This document shows positions 21,339-33,322 of a stretch of DNA of 64,000 nt, piece by piece (position 1 is the stretch's first letter; the number at the start of each line of letters is the position of its first letter). The translations under genes and the position numbers were made by a program. Origin of the DNA: Cymbomonas tetramitiformis (Eukaryota; Chlorophyta; Pyramimonadophyceae; Pyramimonadales; Pyramimonadaceae); the NCBI GenBank assembly GCA_001247695.2, contig LGRX02035136.1, positions 1 through 64,000 of the forward strand. Direction: 5' to 3'. The notes beneath the pieces are model-generated. The model worked only from the letters and a program-made list of their open reading frames with translations. It ran no database searches and had not been told where the DNA came from.

Positions 21339-22015
21339 GTCCCATGGAACAAGGGCAGGAAGCATGACAAAGCGACCATCGAGAAAATCCGCCAAAAAAC
21401 GAAAGAAGCAATGGCCAGAAAGGAAGTGCAGGAAAAAATCCAACGATCTGTTCGCCCAAAACATACGTACGTCCGTTTGAAGCTTCTATGGCCTGTTCCC
21501 TTCTCCTCTCAGACCCACCTCGCATGCACGCATACCGAGGCCGTTGTAGAAATCACTTTCCAGAACCCAGACTCCAGAGGCACTGCTCATATTGGTCGGA
21601 ATTGGGGATTGATCGTGAGTACGCAACTAGTCTTAGTCCACCCTCGCCGTGCCCTTCTCGGGCTTGTTGCGAGGGAGCAACGCGCATCTGGTACTGTTTT
21701 TCTCTCGCTTTTCTTCTGGAAGCCTTGGCGCGCATAATCCGCCTTCATTCCCGTTCCCTGGGACCTGAAAACTGTTTAGGGGTCTTTAACGGTGGTCGAG
21801 CTTTCCCGCCACTTGCCTTCCTGGCATTGAGAGCTCTCGACCGTTCGCGCATCATACTTTGGAGTGTTTGCGCGCGATGCTTACCAGAGCTGCGACCAAG
21901 GCGAAAATCCGGAAGAGCGTGCTCGATTACAACCAGAAGCAGCTCGAGAAGCGGCGAAGTCAAGCTAAAGCGGCAAAAGCCAAAGCAGATGCCACCAAGG
22001 AACGTCTTGCTGAAG
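21339..22015 (+). CDS. NUMOD3-type repeat protein, two exons recognised, partial
   Basis: Exons 21339-21466 and 21888-22015 join in phase (2+1). The first follows a TGCTCTAG acceptor and ends at a GTACGT donor; the second follows TTACCAG and ends at GTGAAG. The reading contains PWNKGRKHDKATIEKIRQ and KHTAATKAKIRKSV. These match the nuclease-associated modular domain 3 (NUMOD3) pattern of repeated W-N-K-G-R-K-H and K-A-K-I-R blocks found in homing nucleases and in plant and algal plastid-associated proteins. A basic coiled coil (QLEKRRSQAKAAKAKADATKE) follows. Start, stop and flanking exons were not found. The function in this organism is unknown. Confidence 0.6.
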
Positions 22016-22602
22016 GTGAAGGGGGCATCCCCGCCCTGATGCCGCCTGCCCTCACAGTCAACACTACTGTTGTGCTTTGGCATCGTGCTTCACTGTCTTA
22101 CAGGTCAAAATAGTGACCCCGACGTATGTTATTCCATCACAACGTGCAACCAGTACACGGTGCACTGGAGCCACAACAGCGCTTCGCAGCCAGGCGGTGT
22201 TTTCGTTCCTCACAACTATTCGTGATTTACTTTTAGCGTCTATCCACTGCAGGTTGCACTGTAGGGATGGTTTAGGGATAGCGGCGTTTCGCTTTCAATT
22301 TTGTTCACGTCTCCCACCGTGTCGCAATCTTTGCAGCCAAAGCGATCCCCTGTCCTCTGTCCTCGAACCCGTAACTAGCACTCGCCTCGAAAGCAGCATC
22401 ACCTTTGTGCAGCGACACTGTACTACCTGCGACACATAAAAGGACGGGCGGCACAGCTTAAGTGGCGGATGCGGAAGTTTGGATGAGGGCAACCCAGTTT
22501 ATCATTCTCAGCCCCTTGGGACAGCGCTTGGGCATTCTGGCCGTGGCGTGGGTGGGCAAGCTCTCTTGAGACCAGGCTGTAGGCGGCAGCGGGGTGATGT
22601 GG

Positions 22603-22890
22603 GGTGTGGGCTTGGTGGTGGAGGGGTGGCTCGATTGGCGGGGGTGAGCCGGCTCCAGAGACACAGCAGCAGTGCGCCGGCAGGACAGCCGCAGAGGGGC
22701 TCAGGTGGCCCAGTGAGGCTCAGGGAGCAGAGGGGTGGTCTTGCGCGTGGGCTTGGTGGTGGAGATATGGCTCGCGCAGCTCGGGGGGCACGGATGAACC
22801 GGCTTCAGGCACAAGGCGGTAGTGCGCTGGTGGTGCAGATGCACAGGGGCTCGGGTGGCTCAGCGAGGCTTAGGGGGTCCCATTCTTCAC
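22603..22890. repeat. About 141-bp diverged G-rich tandem repeat, two units
   Basis: GTGGGCTTGGTGGTGGAG begins near 22606 and 22747. The units diverge but keep the same order of blocks, ending at GGGGTCCCATTC. A diverged copy of the last block occurs at about 55695-55760. Confidence 0.75.
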
Positions 22891-22892
22891 TA

Positions 22893-23145
22893 GTGAGCTC
22901 CGGAGAATCCGGATGAGTGTCCCGAAGTGTGTGCTGAATCCTTTGATCCCCGGCGTGGGTACATAGTGCAGTCTCCTGTGGCTACGGGGTGCCAAAGGAG
23001 TCGCAAGGATAAGCATACACACACAGAATCCGGATAATTGTCCCGAAGTGTGTGCTGAATCCTTCAATCCCCGGCGTGGGTACATAGTGCAGCCGGTCTT
23101 CTGTGGCTACGGGGTGCCAAAGGAGTCGGTCCAAGGATAAGCACA
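22893..23145. repeat. About 128-bp tandem repeat, two units; inverted copy at 53.3 kb
   Basis: GTGTGTGCTGAATCCTT and TGTGGCTACGGGGTGCCAAA recur in both units. The reverse complement of the same blocks, diverged, lies at about 53285-53400. Confidence 0.8.
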
Positions 23146-23153
23146 CACACAGA

Positions 23154-23575
23154 GTTGTGGTTGTTGATTGTCGGCCGACTACAAGCGGTGTATGAAACAG
23201 TTTGATCCTCCCAGCAGCGGACCGCGGTAGCCTTCTCTAATGCGGATTTCTCTCTGGTGTGGTCTTAGATCCGTCACCAAAAGAAGTTCGGTCCCATTAC
23301 CACACACAGCCGTGGGCGCCACCCGGCAGGAATGGCAATGCCACCTCGTGGGAGGGGCACGGCCCGAGCTCCACAGCACCGTGGTTAGTGCTTCCAGCAG
23401 TGGTGGTTGCAGACTGCCGGCCAACTATAAATGGTGTGTGTAATGGTTTGATCCCCCAAGGAGGGTACGATGGCAGCTTACTCTGATGCGAATATTCCTC
23501 TCTCTATGGTTTGAGTTCCGTCATCAAAGGAAGTCCACACCAAATTATGACACACGCACACAGCTGCTGCCACCA
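23154..23575. repeat. About 247-bp diverged tandem repeat, two units
   Basis: Blocks around CGGCCGACTACAAGCGGTGT (23171) and CGGCCAACTATAAATGGTGT (23418) recur in order together with TTTGATCC and CCGTCA.CAAA.GAAGT. The units are old and diverged. Confidence 0.7.
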
Positions 23576-23799
23576 AGGATTCCAATCTCAGCTCAGCATA
23601 TCCAGCGCGCAGGAGCCAAGTTCCTAGCCTGACCTCGGGGCGCTCAGTGCGAGCACCGCAGAATGACAGCGGGAGTGTTGGGGTTGGACACAGCTTGGCA
23701 GCGGGCGCTCAGATTTAGGCTCAAGCTGTGGAGGGGCGAGGGGCGTGTGGCATCAATCTCGGTCCTTGGAGCAACTAGGGGGCGTGGGGGCATGTTGAG

Positions 23800-23970
23800 G
23801 CTCGGGGGTTGGGAGGTGTCTCGGGCAAGCTCGAAGGGGGGATGGAGCATCTTAAGTGCGCGGGCAGGGTCAGTCACAGAAGTGCTTAGGTGGCTCCTTG
23901 AGGCTCGGGGGTTGGGAGGTGTCTCGGGCAAGCTCGAAGGGGGGATGGAGCATCTTAAGTGCGCGGTTTC
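23800..23970. repeat. About 106-bp duplication bordering the satellite
   Basis: GGCTCGGGGGTTGGGAGGTG and the following 40 bases to CATCTTAAGTGCGCGG occur near 23800 and 23906, without obvious mismatch. Confidence 0.85.
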
Positions 23971-23989
23971 GGAGATTTCATGAGCACTA

Positions 23990-26250
23990 GTGGACATGAT
24001 TGTGTGATCAATCAAGGGTGTCTATCCCACTTCGCGCCGAATCAGGCGCGGGGTGGGTGGATACTAACCCTTGTTAGCGCTTGTGCGTGCTTCTTCTGCG
24101 GTCGCGAATCAGCGGCCAAGGGGGTTGGCGACGGCGGTGAGACACACACGTGGGTCAGGTGGGGCGGCGGTGCCGTGAAACGGGAGGAGCGTGGCGCGGT
24201 GTTGGCTTGGGCTGGGGAGTGGACATGATTGTGTGATCAATCAAGGGTGTCTATCCCACTTCGCGCCGAATCAGGCGCGGGGTGGGTGGATACTAACCCT
24301 TGTTAGCGCTTGTGCGTGCTTCTTCTGCGGTCGCGAATCAGCGGCCAAGGGGGTTGGCGACGGCGGTGAGACACACACGTGGGTCAGGTGGGGCGGCGGT
24401 GCCATGAAACGGGAGGAGCGTGGCGCGGTGTTGGCTTGGGGTGGGGAGTGGACATGATTGTGTGATCAATCAAGGGTGTCTATCCCACTCTGCGCCGAAT
24501 CGGGCGCGGGGTGGGTGGATACTAACCCTTGTTAGCGCTTGTGCGTGCTTCTTTTGCGGTTGCGAATCAGCGGCCAAGGGGGTTGGCGACGGCGGTGAGA
24601 CACACACGTGGGTCAGGTGGGGCGGCGGTGCCGTGAAACGGGAGGGGCGTGGCGCGGTGTTGGCTTGGGGTGGGGAGTGGACATGATTGTGTGATCAATC
24701 AAGGGTGTCTATCCCACTTCGCGCCGAATCAGGCGCGGGGTGGGTGGATACTAACCCTTGTTAGCGCTTGTGCGTGCTTCTTCTGCGGTCGCGAACCGGC
24801 GGCTTAGGGGGTTGGCGACGGCGGTGAGACACACACGTGGGTCGGGTGGGGCGGCGGTGCCATGAAACGGGAGGAGCGTGGCGCGGTGTTGGCTTGGGGT
24901 GGGGAGTGGACATGATGGTGTGATCAATCAAGGGTGTCTATCCCACTTCGCGCCGAATCGGGCGCGGGGTGGGTGGATACTAACCCTTGTTAGCGCTTGT
25001 GCGTGCTTCTTTTGCGGTCGCGAATCAGCGGCCAAGGGGGTTGGCGACGGCGGTGAGACACACACGTGGGTCAGGTGGGGCGGCGGTGCCATGAAACGGG
25101 AGGAGCGTGGCGCGGTGTTGGCTTGGGGTGGGGAGTGGACATGATTGTGTGATCAATCAAGGGTGTCTATCCCACTTCGCGCCGAATCAGGCGCGGGGTG
25201 GGTGGATACTAACCCTTGTTAGCGCTTGTGCGTGCTTCTTCTGCGGTCGCGAATCAGCGGCCAAGGGGGTTGGCGACGGCGGTGAGACACACACGTGGGT
25301 CAGGTGGGGCGGCGGTGCCATGAAACGGGAGGAGCGTGGCGCGGTGTTGGCTTGGGCTGGGGAGTGGACATGATTGTGTGATCAATCAAGGGTGTCTATC
25401 CCACTTTGCGCCGAATCAGGCGCGGGGTGGGTGGATACTAACCCTTGTTAGCGCTTGTGCGTGCTTCTTCTGCGGTCGCGAATCAGCGGCCAAGGGGGTT
25501 GGCGACGGCGGTGAGACACACACGTGGGTCAGGTGGGGCGGCGGTGCCATGAAACGGGAGGAGCGTGGCGCGGTGTTGGCTTGGGGTGGGGAGTGGACAT
25601 GATTGTGTGATCAATCAAGGGTGTCTATCCCACTTCGCGCCGAATCAGGCGCGGGGTGGGTGGATACTAACCCTTGTTAGCGCTTGTGCGTGCTTCTTCT
25701 GCGGTCGCGAATCAGCGGCCAAGGGGGTTGGCGACGGCGGTGAGACACACGTGGGTCAGGTGGGGCGGCGGTGCCATGAAACGGGAGGAGCGTGGCGCGG
25801 TGTTGGCTTGGGGTGGGGAGTGGACATGATTGTGTGATCAATCAAGGGTGTCTATCCCACTTCGCGCCGAATCAGGCGCGGGGTGGGTGGATACTAACCC
25901 TTGTTAGCGCTAGTGCGTGCTTCTTCGGCGGTCGCGAATCAGCGGCCAAGGGGGTTGGCGACGGCGGTGAGACACACACGTGGGTCAGGTGGGGCGGCGG
26001 TGCCGTGAAACGGGAGGAGCGTGGCGCGGTGTTGGCTTGGGGTGTGGAGTGGACATGATTGTGTGATCAATCAAGGGTGTCTATCCCACTTCGCGCCGAA
26101 TCGGGCGCGGGGTGGGTGGATACTAACCCTTGTTAGCGCTTGTGCGTGCTTCTTCGGCGGTCGCGAATCAGCGGCCAAGGGGGTTGGCGACGGCGGTGAG
26201 ACACACACGTGGGTCAGGTGGGGCGGCGGTGCCATGAAACGGGAGGCGCG
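23990..26250. repeat. 229-bp satellite, ten tandem copies
   Basis: Units starting GTGGACATGATTGTGTG begin at 23990, 24219, 24448, 24677, 24906, 25135, 25364, 25593, 25820 and 26049; the last is truncated near 26250. Seven units are 229 bp or within a base of it; one lost two bases in its CA run (period 227). Copies differ by few substitutions, which implies recent expansion or homogenisation. As 229 is not a multiple of three, the repeated 88-codon ORFs are out of phase and are not a repeat protein. Confidence 0.96.
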
Positions 26251-26639
26251 TTGTGTGTTGGCTATGGCGGCCGCGGTGCTGGTCTGTGCGAGGAAGTGGT
26301 TGTGTGTGATTATTCAAGGGTGACTCGGCTTATGGTTTACTCAGCTAATGGTTAAGGTAGGGTGTGTTGCGGGATGGATGCCATGGGTTGCATGTGTGAC
26401 AGGCGGGGAATTTGGAAGACGGCCTGGCAGAAAGCTGCAGGATCTCCGATGCAGAAAACGTATGAAATTAGCTTTTGCAAATATAGCACGCCGTATTGAT
26501 AGACATAGTTGGACCCTCCTAGCTAGTATGCCGCCTGCAAGATCCTAGCATAGCATATCTGGTAACAGTTATGTAACATACCATGCCTGCTTGCCACGTG
26601 CACTAATCTTGCACACGTGTCCATATCACAGTGCATCCT

Positions 26640-27003
26640 ACCTGCCACGTGTCCAACCGTGGTCATACCGTGGTAAATTTACCGGTCATATGTGGTAATT
26701 TTACCATTGGGGGTCAATTTACCGGTCATATGTGGTAATTTTACCATTGGGGGTCAATTTACCGGTCGTAGGGGGGTACCGTGGTAAATTATATACAGCA
26801 ATGGTAAACAATAATATATAATTACCGCGCTATAAGTAAATGTGGTAAAATCGTGTTAGAATTCTTCCACGTTACCAATAGGAAATTACCCACGGGATTT
26901 ATATCGCCACTATTAGTGTAATGGTGGCAAAACACAAATTTACCACAATTTACCACCACTTTACCACCACTTTACCACATTTTACCACCATTTTACCACG
27001 TTT
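26640..27003. repeat. GTGGTAAA/TTTACCAC-rich inverted element
   Basis: The left part is built from GTGGTAAATTTACC and two 40-bp units containing CCGGTCATATGTGGTAATTT. The right part is six irregular TTTACCAC units on the opposite strand, so the two ends are inverted. This resembles a MITE with subterminal repeats, but no clear target duplication was seen. Confidence 0.6.
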
Positions 27004-27399
27004 ATTTCTCAGTGTGAAAGTGATGTACATCAAAACTTAACATTGTCAGCTATCATATATGAAGTGTTAACCCTAAGATCGCATACTAACGCCTCCCTCC
27101 GTACGGCACAGATCTACCAATATTTGTGACACTTGTAAACCCACCGTAAGCAAATTTCCCAACCCACCATAATATTTGGCAACTTCATGCGCCTCTTACA
27201 TATCGAAAACACCTTAGAATGGTGCAAAGTATGTTTTCCATGTTCAAAGGGACTCTTAATGAGTGCCATAAAACATAGGTTTGAGACAATATACGCCGTT
27301 GCATAGAAGCTTTGGGTTGTTTAAAATCGTCATTACGGTGGGTTAACCCACCGTACCCATTTGGCAATAGACAGTAATGTCAGTGGTGTGTGCATTGTG

Positions 27400-27793
27400 C
27401 AGTACTTGCTGATTAGTACTTGTAAGTGTGTGTGTGCGTGTGTGTGATTGTTCACTATACACACTTACAGGTAGGTGACTTCTGGTATTACAATATACCC
27501 AGATGATTTATCATGCAGGATGGTGATCAACATACCATGTACTGAATAAATCTAGCATGATATATATATCAGGTTAGGGGTTATTGTAATCCTGTATAAT
27601 CTCATTTACAATAATGAGTTGCTTGTTTATTTCACATGTAGTTCCGGTGAGCATTCCATCCAGTAATCCACCATAGAACGTACATGCTCTTCCCAAATCC
27701 TCCGTCGGAGCATGACGAGCTAATTATGGTGTTAAGATTACCTTCCGGCACCTTACACTAACATGGGTTCTAATATAGCTTAACATGCACTGC
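27400..27793. repeat. Dispersed repeat, copy 1 (partner at 38.2-38.6 kb)
   Basis: Shared ordered blocks include TTCCGGTGAGCATTCC, GAGCTAATTAT.GTGTTAAGAT and GCACCTTACAC. They match 38208-38600 in the same orientation at roughly 75% identity. Both copies contain a GT/CA run near the left end. No coding signal was seen. Confidence 0.8.
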
Positions 27794-27797
27794 ACTA

Positions 27798-28257
27798 AGG
27801 CATCGGGCAACGAAATTTCACATTGGGCCATATTCACGGGGCGCGGGGGAGCTATTTTCGTCTGTGAAATGTCTGCAAACCAGATAATGCACATCACGCA
27901 CGTGAATGCGTGACATATCAAAATGATGTTGAGAGATTGTAAGAAGTGTCAATAAGTATTTAAGAAGTATTTAGAGGGTGCAAGTAGGCATCGGGCAACG
28001 AAATTTCACATTGGGCCATATTCACGGGGCGCGGGGGAGCTATTTTCGTCTGTGAAATGTATGCAGACCGGATAATGCACATCACGTGAATGCGTAACAT
28101 ATCAAAATGATGTTGAGAGATTGTAAGAATTGTCAATAAGTATTTAAGAAGTATTTAGAGGGTGCAAGTAGGCATCGGGCAACGAAATTTCACATTGGGT
28201 CATATCCATGGGGCGCGGGGAAGCTAATTTCGTCTGTGAAATGTCGGCAAACCACAT
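27798..28257. repeat. 184-188-bp tandem repeat, about 2.5 copies
   Basis: AGGCATCGGGCAACGAAATT starts at 27798, 27986 and 28170. The third copy stops near 28257. It abuts the dispersed repeat ending at 27793. Confidence 0.92.
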
Positions 28258-29467
28258 ACACATGGCACCTGGGGGGGGGTCAAAATGACCAAGTTGGGGG
28301 TTTGGGTATTGCCTGCACATTTCTCCAATGTATACAGTTGATGTTACTAGTTGACTATACTAAATCGATGTTGCTGAAAACGTTGGTGATATCGGTTTCT
28401 ACGCATTCGCTCTCATTTACAAGGAATCGTTCAGTGAAGTGGGTAGGGTATCGGACGTAAATCATAGGGTTCGTGTATTTAGGCACACTACACGGCGCTA
28501 TTCGGCGATATACGATATGTAACGTGATGTTACAATGTATAGAAAGTCATTAACGCACCGTGGATAGTTTCGTGGGTTCAGGGAATACAACAATGCAGAA
28601 ATAGTGTGCATTCGCCTAGCACACTATTGTCATGCTACACATTTCCATTCAACACTTTAGTCACATATTCACAGTCATATGATATATATATATGTATATA
28701 TATACATATAACAATACACGTACGTATGCCAAGGCTAGTATCTATGAGGACACGTGCTTAACGTTCTAAAACTTTAGGCAATTTCAGCAGGCATTCTACG
28801 ATGCCAGCCCTAAGAATGCCCCCACTGATTGGAATAGGTCGTCGACATCTACAGTCACAGGCGAGTCGGAACTTAACGTCGTCCTGTGTGCGCGCACGAC
28901 CTAGTTTATTCCCTGTCAATAGCATTGACCCCCCCTCCCCCCCCCCAGAACTGTTGGGAATGGAACCCAAGCTGTGTGGGAGTGCCCCACACAGACTGCA
29001 GCCCCAAGATTGTGAGTACGCTATCAAAACGTCAAAACCGTACCCTAACAACTCATAATCGCACGAGTAAAAACTCACTATTCCCTTGTTGAACGTGTGC
29101 GTGTTAGAGGACCGGATATGGCCAAACACGACGCGAACTCCGACCGAGGATTCCCACAGCCGTAAGTCATCGTCGCAGGATGAAGTCGTAAATCCCGAGA
29201 AATAGGTCTTCGTGAGAAAAGCTAGCTGCGTACCCACAAACTATCTTGTTAGCCACGAACCACCAGAAAATATCTTATCTGAAACAGACTATCAGGAACT
29301 TAAACCTTTAAGACAAGTTTTGTGCAAAAAATCATGAAAACCCATCAAATATACCATATTTGTCAATTTCCCGGCAAAGTTTTCTTAGTTTAAGAAATGC
29401 CTCTCCAGCTAGGCAGCCAGCGGTCATTTTCCTTATTTCAGGCCATCTCATAAGTCGGAAAATCCAG
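28258..29467. other. Intergenic stretch without supported genes
   Basis: Open readings on the minus strand at 28758-29237 match no family I know and show no motif. A TA-rich run (about 28680-28710) and a short C-rich tract (about 28929-28947) are present. Confidence 0.5.
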
Positions 29468-29899
29468 TCAGCTTTTCTCATCGAGTTGGGTACCCCCCCC
29501 CGAAACGCTGGCTATTTCCTTAACGTCGAGTTTCCTTAAATGTGAGTGATTACTGTATGGCTTTTTGTTGCCACGGCCCTTATCCTTATCTTTTCTGACT
29601 GGGCCTCCTGACTGTTCCTTTTGCCCCCGATAGTGAAGGGTCTCTGACTGCTTCGAATGAACGACATAATTCAAATCGAGTAGGATCTGTGTGGTTTGTG
29701 CCCACGACAGATTATTCCTTTCGTCCTCTGTTAGAAATCTGAGGTGAAACTGTTTGCGAAGATCTGATTCCATATTACTGATGAATCTGTCCTTTATCAA
29801 AGCATCATCCAGATCAACTGATGCCAAAGCAGCCAGTGATGTGAACGTGCGGAGATAATCTGCAAAGGTCTGGTTTCCCCGATTCAGTGCCATAAGATG
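29468..29899 (-). pseudogene. Retrotransposon gag, C-terminal half, cut off by a LINE insertion
   Basis: The reading KKHLMALNRGNQTFADYLRT and DDALIKDRFISNMESDLRKQF is the second half of a Ty3/Gypsy-type gag (retrotransposon gag) domain, followed by a basic tail. The first half lies at 35790-36375. The 10-bp CTTTTTGGCT at 29900-29909 is the target duplication. The two halves differ in frame by one base at an A-run, so the gag also had an indel. No protease or polymerase of this gag element was found further left. Confidence 0.8.
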
Positions 29900-30164
29900 C
29901 TTTTTGGCTACTGATAATAATAAAACATTTACGCTAGCAAAGGGGACAAAGTCCTGAGAGTGCGGTATCCCTGCAAAGCAGGCTAGTGAACACACCAGGG
30001 GCTACTCCCTCTACTATAGCGCGCCCACAGAGGGGCTCAACCCACTATTCAGCAGGGTGACATCTAGAGAAAAGGCTAAGTGCTAAGCAAAAAACTCTAG
30101 AAGATGGAGAAGCAGCCATGGCCGGGTGGGTGGAGGGGTGGCTGAATCTGAGCGGTGGGGAAGG

Positions 30165-30290
30165 AAGTCGAAGAATTAAGGGGGTATTTGGAGACGTTGA
30201 GGAAGGGGGTCGGGTCGGCGGGGGGAGGGGAGGTGGTGGGGAGGAGGGGGGAGGGGGAGGGCCCCTCCCCTAGGGGACGGGGAACCATCT
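30165..30290 (+). other. G-rich tract with quadruplex potential in the LINE 3' region
   Basis: The plus strand carries many runs of three to six G within 120 bases, followed by the inverted pair GGGCCCCTCCCC/TAGGGGACGGGG. On the LINE transcript this is a C-rich 3' untranslated stretch just after the stop at 30313. Confidence 0.7.
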
Positions 30291-30312
30291 TGTATTGCAA
30301 GGCTTTTGAAAA

Positions 30313-32121
30313 TTACTGCAGAAGGGTTTGGAGAAAGTCGTTTGATTGCTGCACAGCTTCTGTTTCTGTCATAGTCTCACTGCTCGAGATGTCAACTGTA
30401 TGCGGGTCAGTGTTCAAGGTGGTAGTGGTGTTTAACAGAAACACGTCTCGCCTATTTTTGGTGTGTTGCCTACAGATTCTTGAAAGTTTTTTGAGGAGAG
30501 GTTTAATCTTGCCACGGGGAACACCTATCGTGTTGAGGACAGTACCAAAAAGAGGAGGGAGGTATCCCATGAGTGTAAGTACTTTGGGCCATTTCACGGT
30601 GCTAATAAAGGGCTTTGAGTTTGCGTTGGTGATTGTCGTGTCATGGTGACCACCATAATAATGCTCAGCATCACTCTGATGATAGGGAGGGTCTTGAGTG
30701 GGCCATGGGCAAAGCGAGGAAGGAAGTACTTTGTCGCCTTCGTTCATAACTTCATTCCAAATATCAGGGCTGACTCCTGTGTATTCTAGCCTCTTCTCCG
30801 TGACTCTGGACTTAGGAAGGACATTGAGGAACCATCTGGCAATCTTTTTCTGTGTAGGTCTCCAATCAAAGGCTGGTTGAGTATCACTGGGTGCACTGTC
30901 TATAGCTATGATAACGACATCCGAAAAGTCATCCTTATAGCATCCGCCACCTGGAAGAACGTAGGGGTCATCACCCGTCCAATAACCATGTGGGATAAAT
31001 GGAATAGTGTTATGCGGGAACCTGAAAACAAGTTTAAAACCTTGTTCGAACCATCTCTTTTGGTTTTTGGGAGACAGCGGAAGAATCCATGTTCCTGAAA
31101 ATCCGGGGACGGTGTTGGCCGCTTTATGTCCCATTTCCAAGGTAGTCGTAACCGCCGATGATTTGCCCTTTTCTTTCCCATCAAAGGGGGGATTTCCATA
31201 AACGATTCTGCCGATGCCTGTTATCGGATCCACGTAGGCATCCCAAGCGAGACCATCAAAGCCAATTTTCCCATGATGGCAAAAGGGCCTGAGAGCTTTC
31301 TTCATTCTTGTGGTGGGTATGCATCTTCTCGAGTGAATTCTAGGGTGGGCATTTAGTGGGTTGGAGAAAAGTTCACAGCCGTTTTTGTCAAGGTTCCTGT
31401 CATCCACCAAAATATCCAAGAGGCTTCTTCTGATTGCATAGCAGTTTTTAGGATCCCCCGATTCAAACTTACATGCATTGAGTGCTTCGTGAATATCGTG
31501 TGCCCTATTCGAGTACTCCGCAAGTGAGCATGGTACTGCTTTGTTGGAAAGGCGGTGCCAGGCCAAAAGTTTCCAAAACTCTTTCTTCTGGACATATTGG
31601 AGTTCAGGATATTTAAGTGTCCCCGTGACATGGTCCACTTCAGGTTTAGCGGCCACAGCAATAGTATTCTTTTTTGAACTTGATGGTCGGTACATGCTAG
31701 CTTCCGGGAGAGCGTGTAAGTATAATTCCTCCTTCATTTCCTGTCTAAGGTCAGCAAGTGGAAAAAGTTTCGATGGCTCAGTTTTGATGTATGTGGTACC
31801 CTTTCCAGGGTTTAGCAGTTTGGGTTTTTCTGAGATTTCTTCAGCAATGATTTTCCTTAGTTCGCCATCTTGGGTTGTTCTAAGACTATGCAAGCTATTA
31901 TTATGTCCTGAGCATTCAAGTTGGATGTGTTCGAAGTCGCATTTTGTATTCTGTTGGCAGTAGGGGCAGTTTTCAGTCCCGATTTTCCCCAGTTTAAATA
32001 AACGTGCTGGAGAGGCCTGGAGACCCAGAAGTTCTCTGCTTCTAGAAGCGGTGAAAGCTTTAGGTGTTATTTTGGAAATATCTTTAGTGGGGGCGATGTT
32101 ATTCTCGTTGAGCATTCTCAA
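30313..32121 (-). pseudogene. LINE copy 1: C-terminal zinc finger and Dam-like N6-adenine methyltransferase domain
   Basis: This 602-codon segment continues the polyprotein after a frame break. Near residue 37 is a CCHC-type finger, CPYCQQNTKCDFEHIQLEC, as in other LINE C-termini. The rest carries the pattern of phage and DIRS Dam-type methyltransferases: FDGLAWD, then GRIVYGNPPF with an intact NPPF catalytic motif, EMGHKAANT, a strand WILPLSP followed by WFEQGFKLVFRFPHN, and DVVIIAID. A methyltransferase at this position in a LINE-like element is unexpected. The function is inferred from motif order. The last 150 residues resemble nothing I know. Confidence 0.75.
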
Positions 32122-32191
32122 GTACTTCCCTTGAGACTGTAGAGTTCTCCAATTATGATAGTGTGAGAGACGTTGAATTCTTCTAATGTGA

Positions 32192-33316
32192 CTACGAATA
32201 TCGCCTAAGATAGGGACCTCGAAAAAAGAATAACGAGAAGGGTAGTTCCTCGGCAGGGTCGTAGCCAGAGATGTCTAGACAGCCCCCTCTGAATGAGGCT
32301 CTTTTAGCAGTACGGTCCACTCTGTCATGGACTTTGTCATTATTGTGACCCCTTATCCATTTGAGGATGATTTTGCTGTGGTCTCCTTCATTGTAAAAAC
32401 CAAGTTCTTCTAACAGTAGGCGAACAGCTTGCACATCTCTGCGATTAGCTTCACGTAATTTGTCCCGAGCACTCATGGATCTGCCATCCTTTGTTACAGC
32501 AGATATTGCTGCCATGGAGTCAATGGCATGTACCATTGGAGTAATAGATTTGAGGAGTTTCTCTTTTTGTTCTGTGAGTAGAAATCGCAGTCCCGCAATC
32601 TCAGCAGATGTGCTACTCGGGTTTTGGATATCTTCCTTGATAGGAAGCCCCGATGCGGAGAAAGTTCTTGAGGGGGGGATATTCATCTTCCGAACAAGTG
32701 GCATCCCGTTGTCAAAGTTTTTTATGGCATATGCTGCACCACTGCATGCTGTTTTCTTTCCTGCAAATAGAGAACCATCGCTTGCCATATCATAATCTTC
32801 CATTTGTTTGCTCTTTTCGGCGTTGGGGGTGGATTCTTCTTCCGAGTCGCTAGGGCAGCTGTATTCACTTTCTTCCTCCGCAGTTTTATTTTTCATTCTG
32901 GCAATAATGGTCTCATACTGTCTATCTGAGATATAATCATAGTGTGAGTTAATATCACTGACTGTAGCAAGGACAGAAGAGGGCGGGTCCATATGGTCAT
33001 TATATTCGAAAATAGAACCTGCTGGAATTAGGATGCAATCGTCATTGGTGATGCTATATTCAAAGTCGTATTGAAAACTGTTGGTACCTTCGATTCTGAT
33101 AAAGACATTAGGGTTTATGGCATTGTTACTGTATTCTGTATATTGTATTGACATGGCCTCTAAGTCAATATTGGTAATGTGAATAAGAGAGATGGAATTT
33201 CGGTCACCATTTCCTTTCCAATGAAATTCACCCGTGTCGGGGGGTACTATGTTGTCTCTATATTGTTTCTTGACATATCTGGCCTGTGGGTCCAAATCTA
33301 CCGGGTTTTGAAGCAT
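32192..33316 (-). pseudogene. LINE copy 1: RNase H segment
   Basis: This 374-codon segment carries the RNase H core: MASDGSLFAGKKTACSG (first Asp), TSAEIAGLRFLL (Glu), VHAIDSMAAIS (Asp) and WIRGHNNDKVHDRVDRTAKR (His/Asp). A short acidic linker (EEESEYSCPSDSEEES) precedes it. It is separated from the RT piece by a frameshift near 33320 and from the next piece by one near 32190. In copy 2 the same junctions are continuous, which shows that these are lesions. Confidence 0.85.
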
Positions 33317-33322
33317 TTCCTT

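Noticed and set aside
23990..26250. CRISPR-like array
   Set aside because: The whole 229-bp unit is conserved, with no short repeats separated by unique spacers, in a eukaryotic context.
24191..26323. Ten near-identical 88-codon ORFs in the 229-bp array
   Set aside because: The period is not a multiple of three, so each ORF restarts in a new frame and is closed by the same stop. They are a by-product of the repeat.
28758..29237. 159-codon minus-strand ORF left of the gag fragment
   Set aside because: No similarity to protease, polymerase or any other family I know; codon content looks random.
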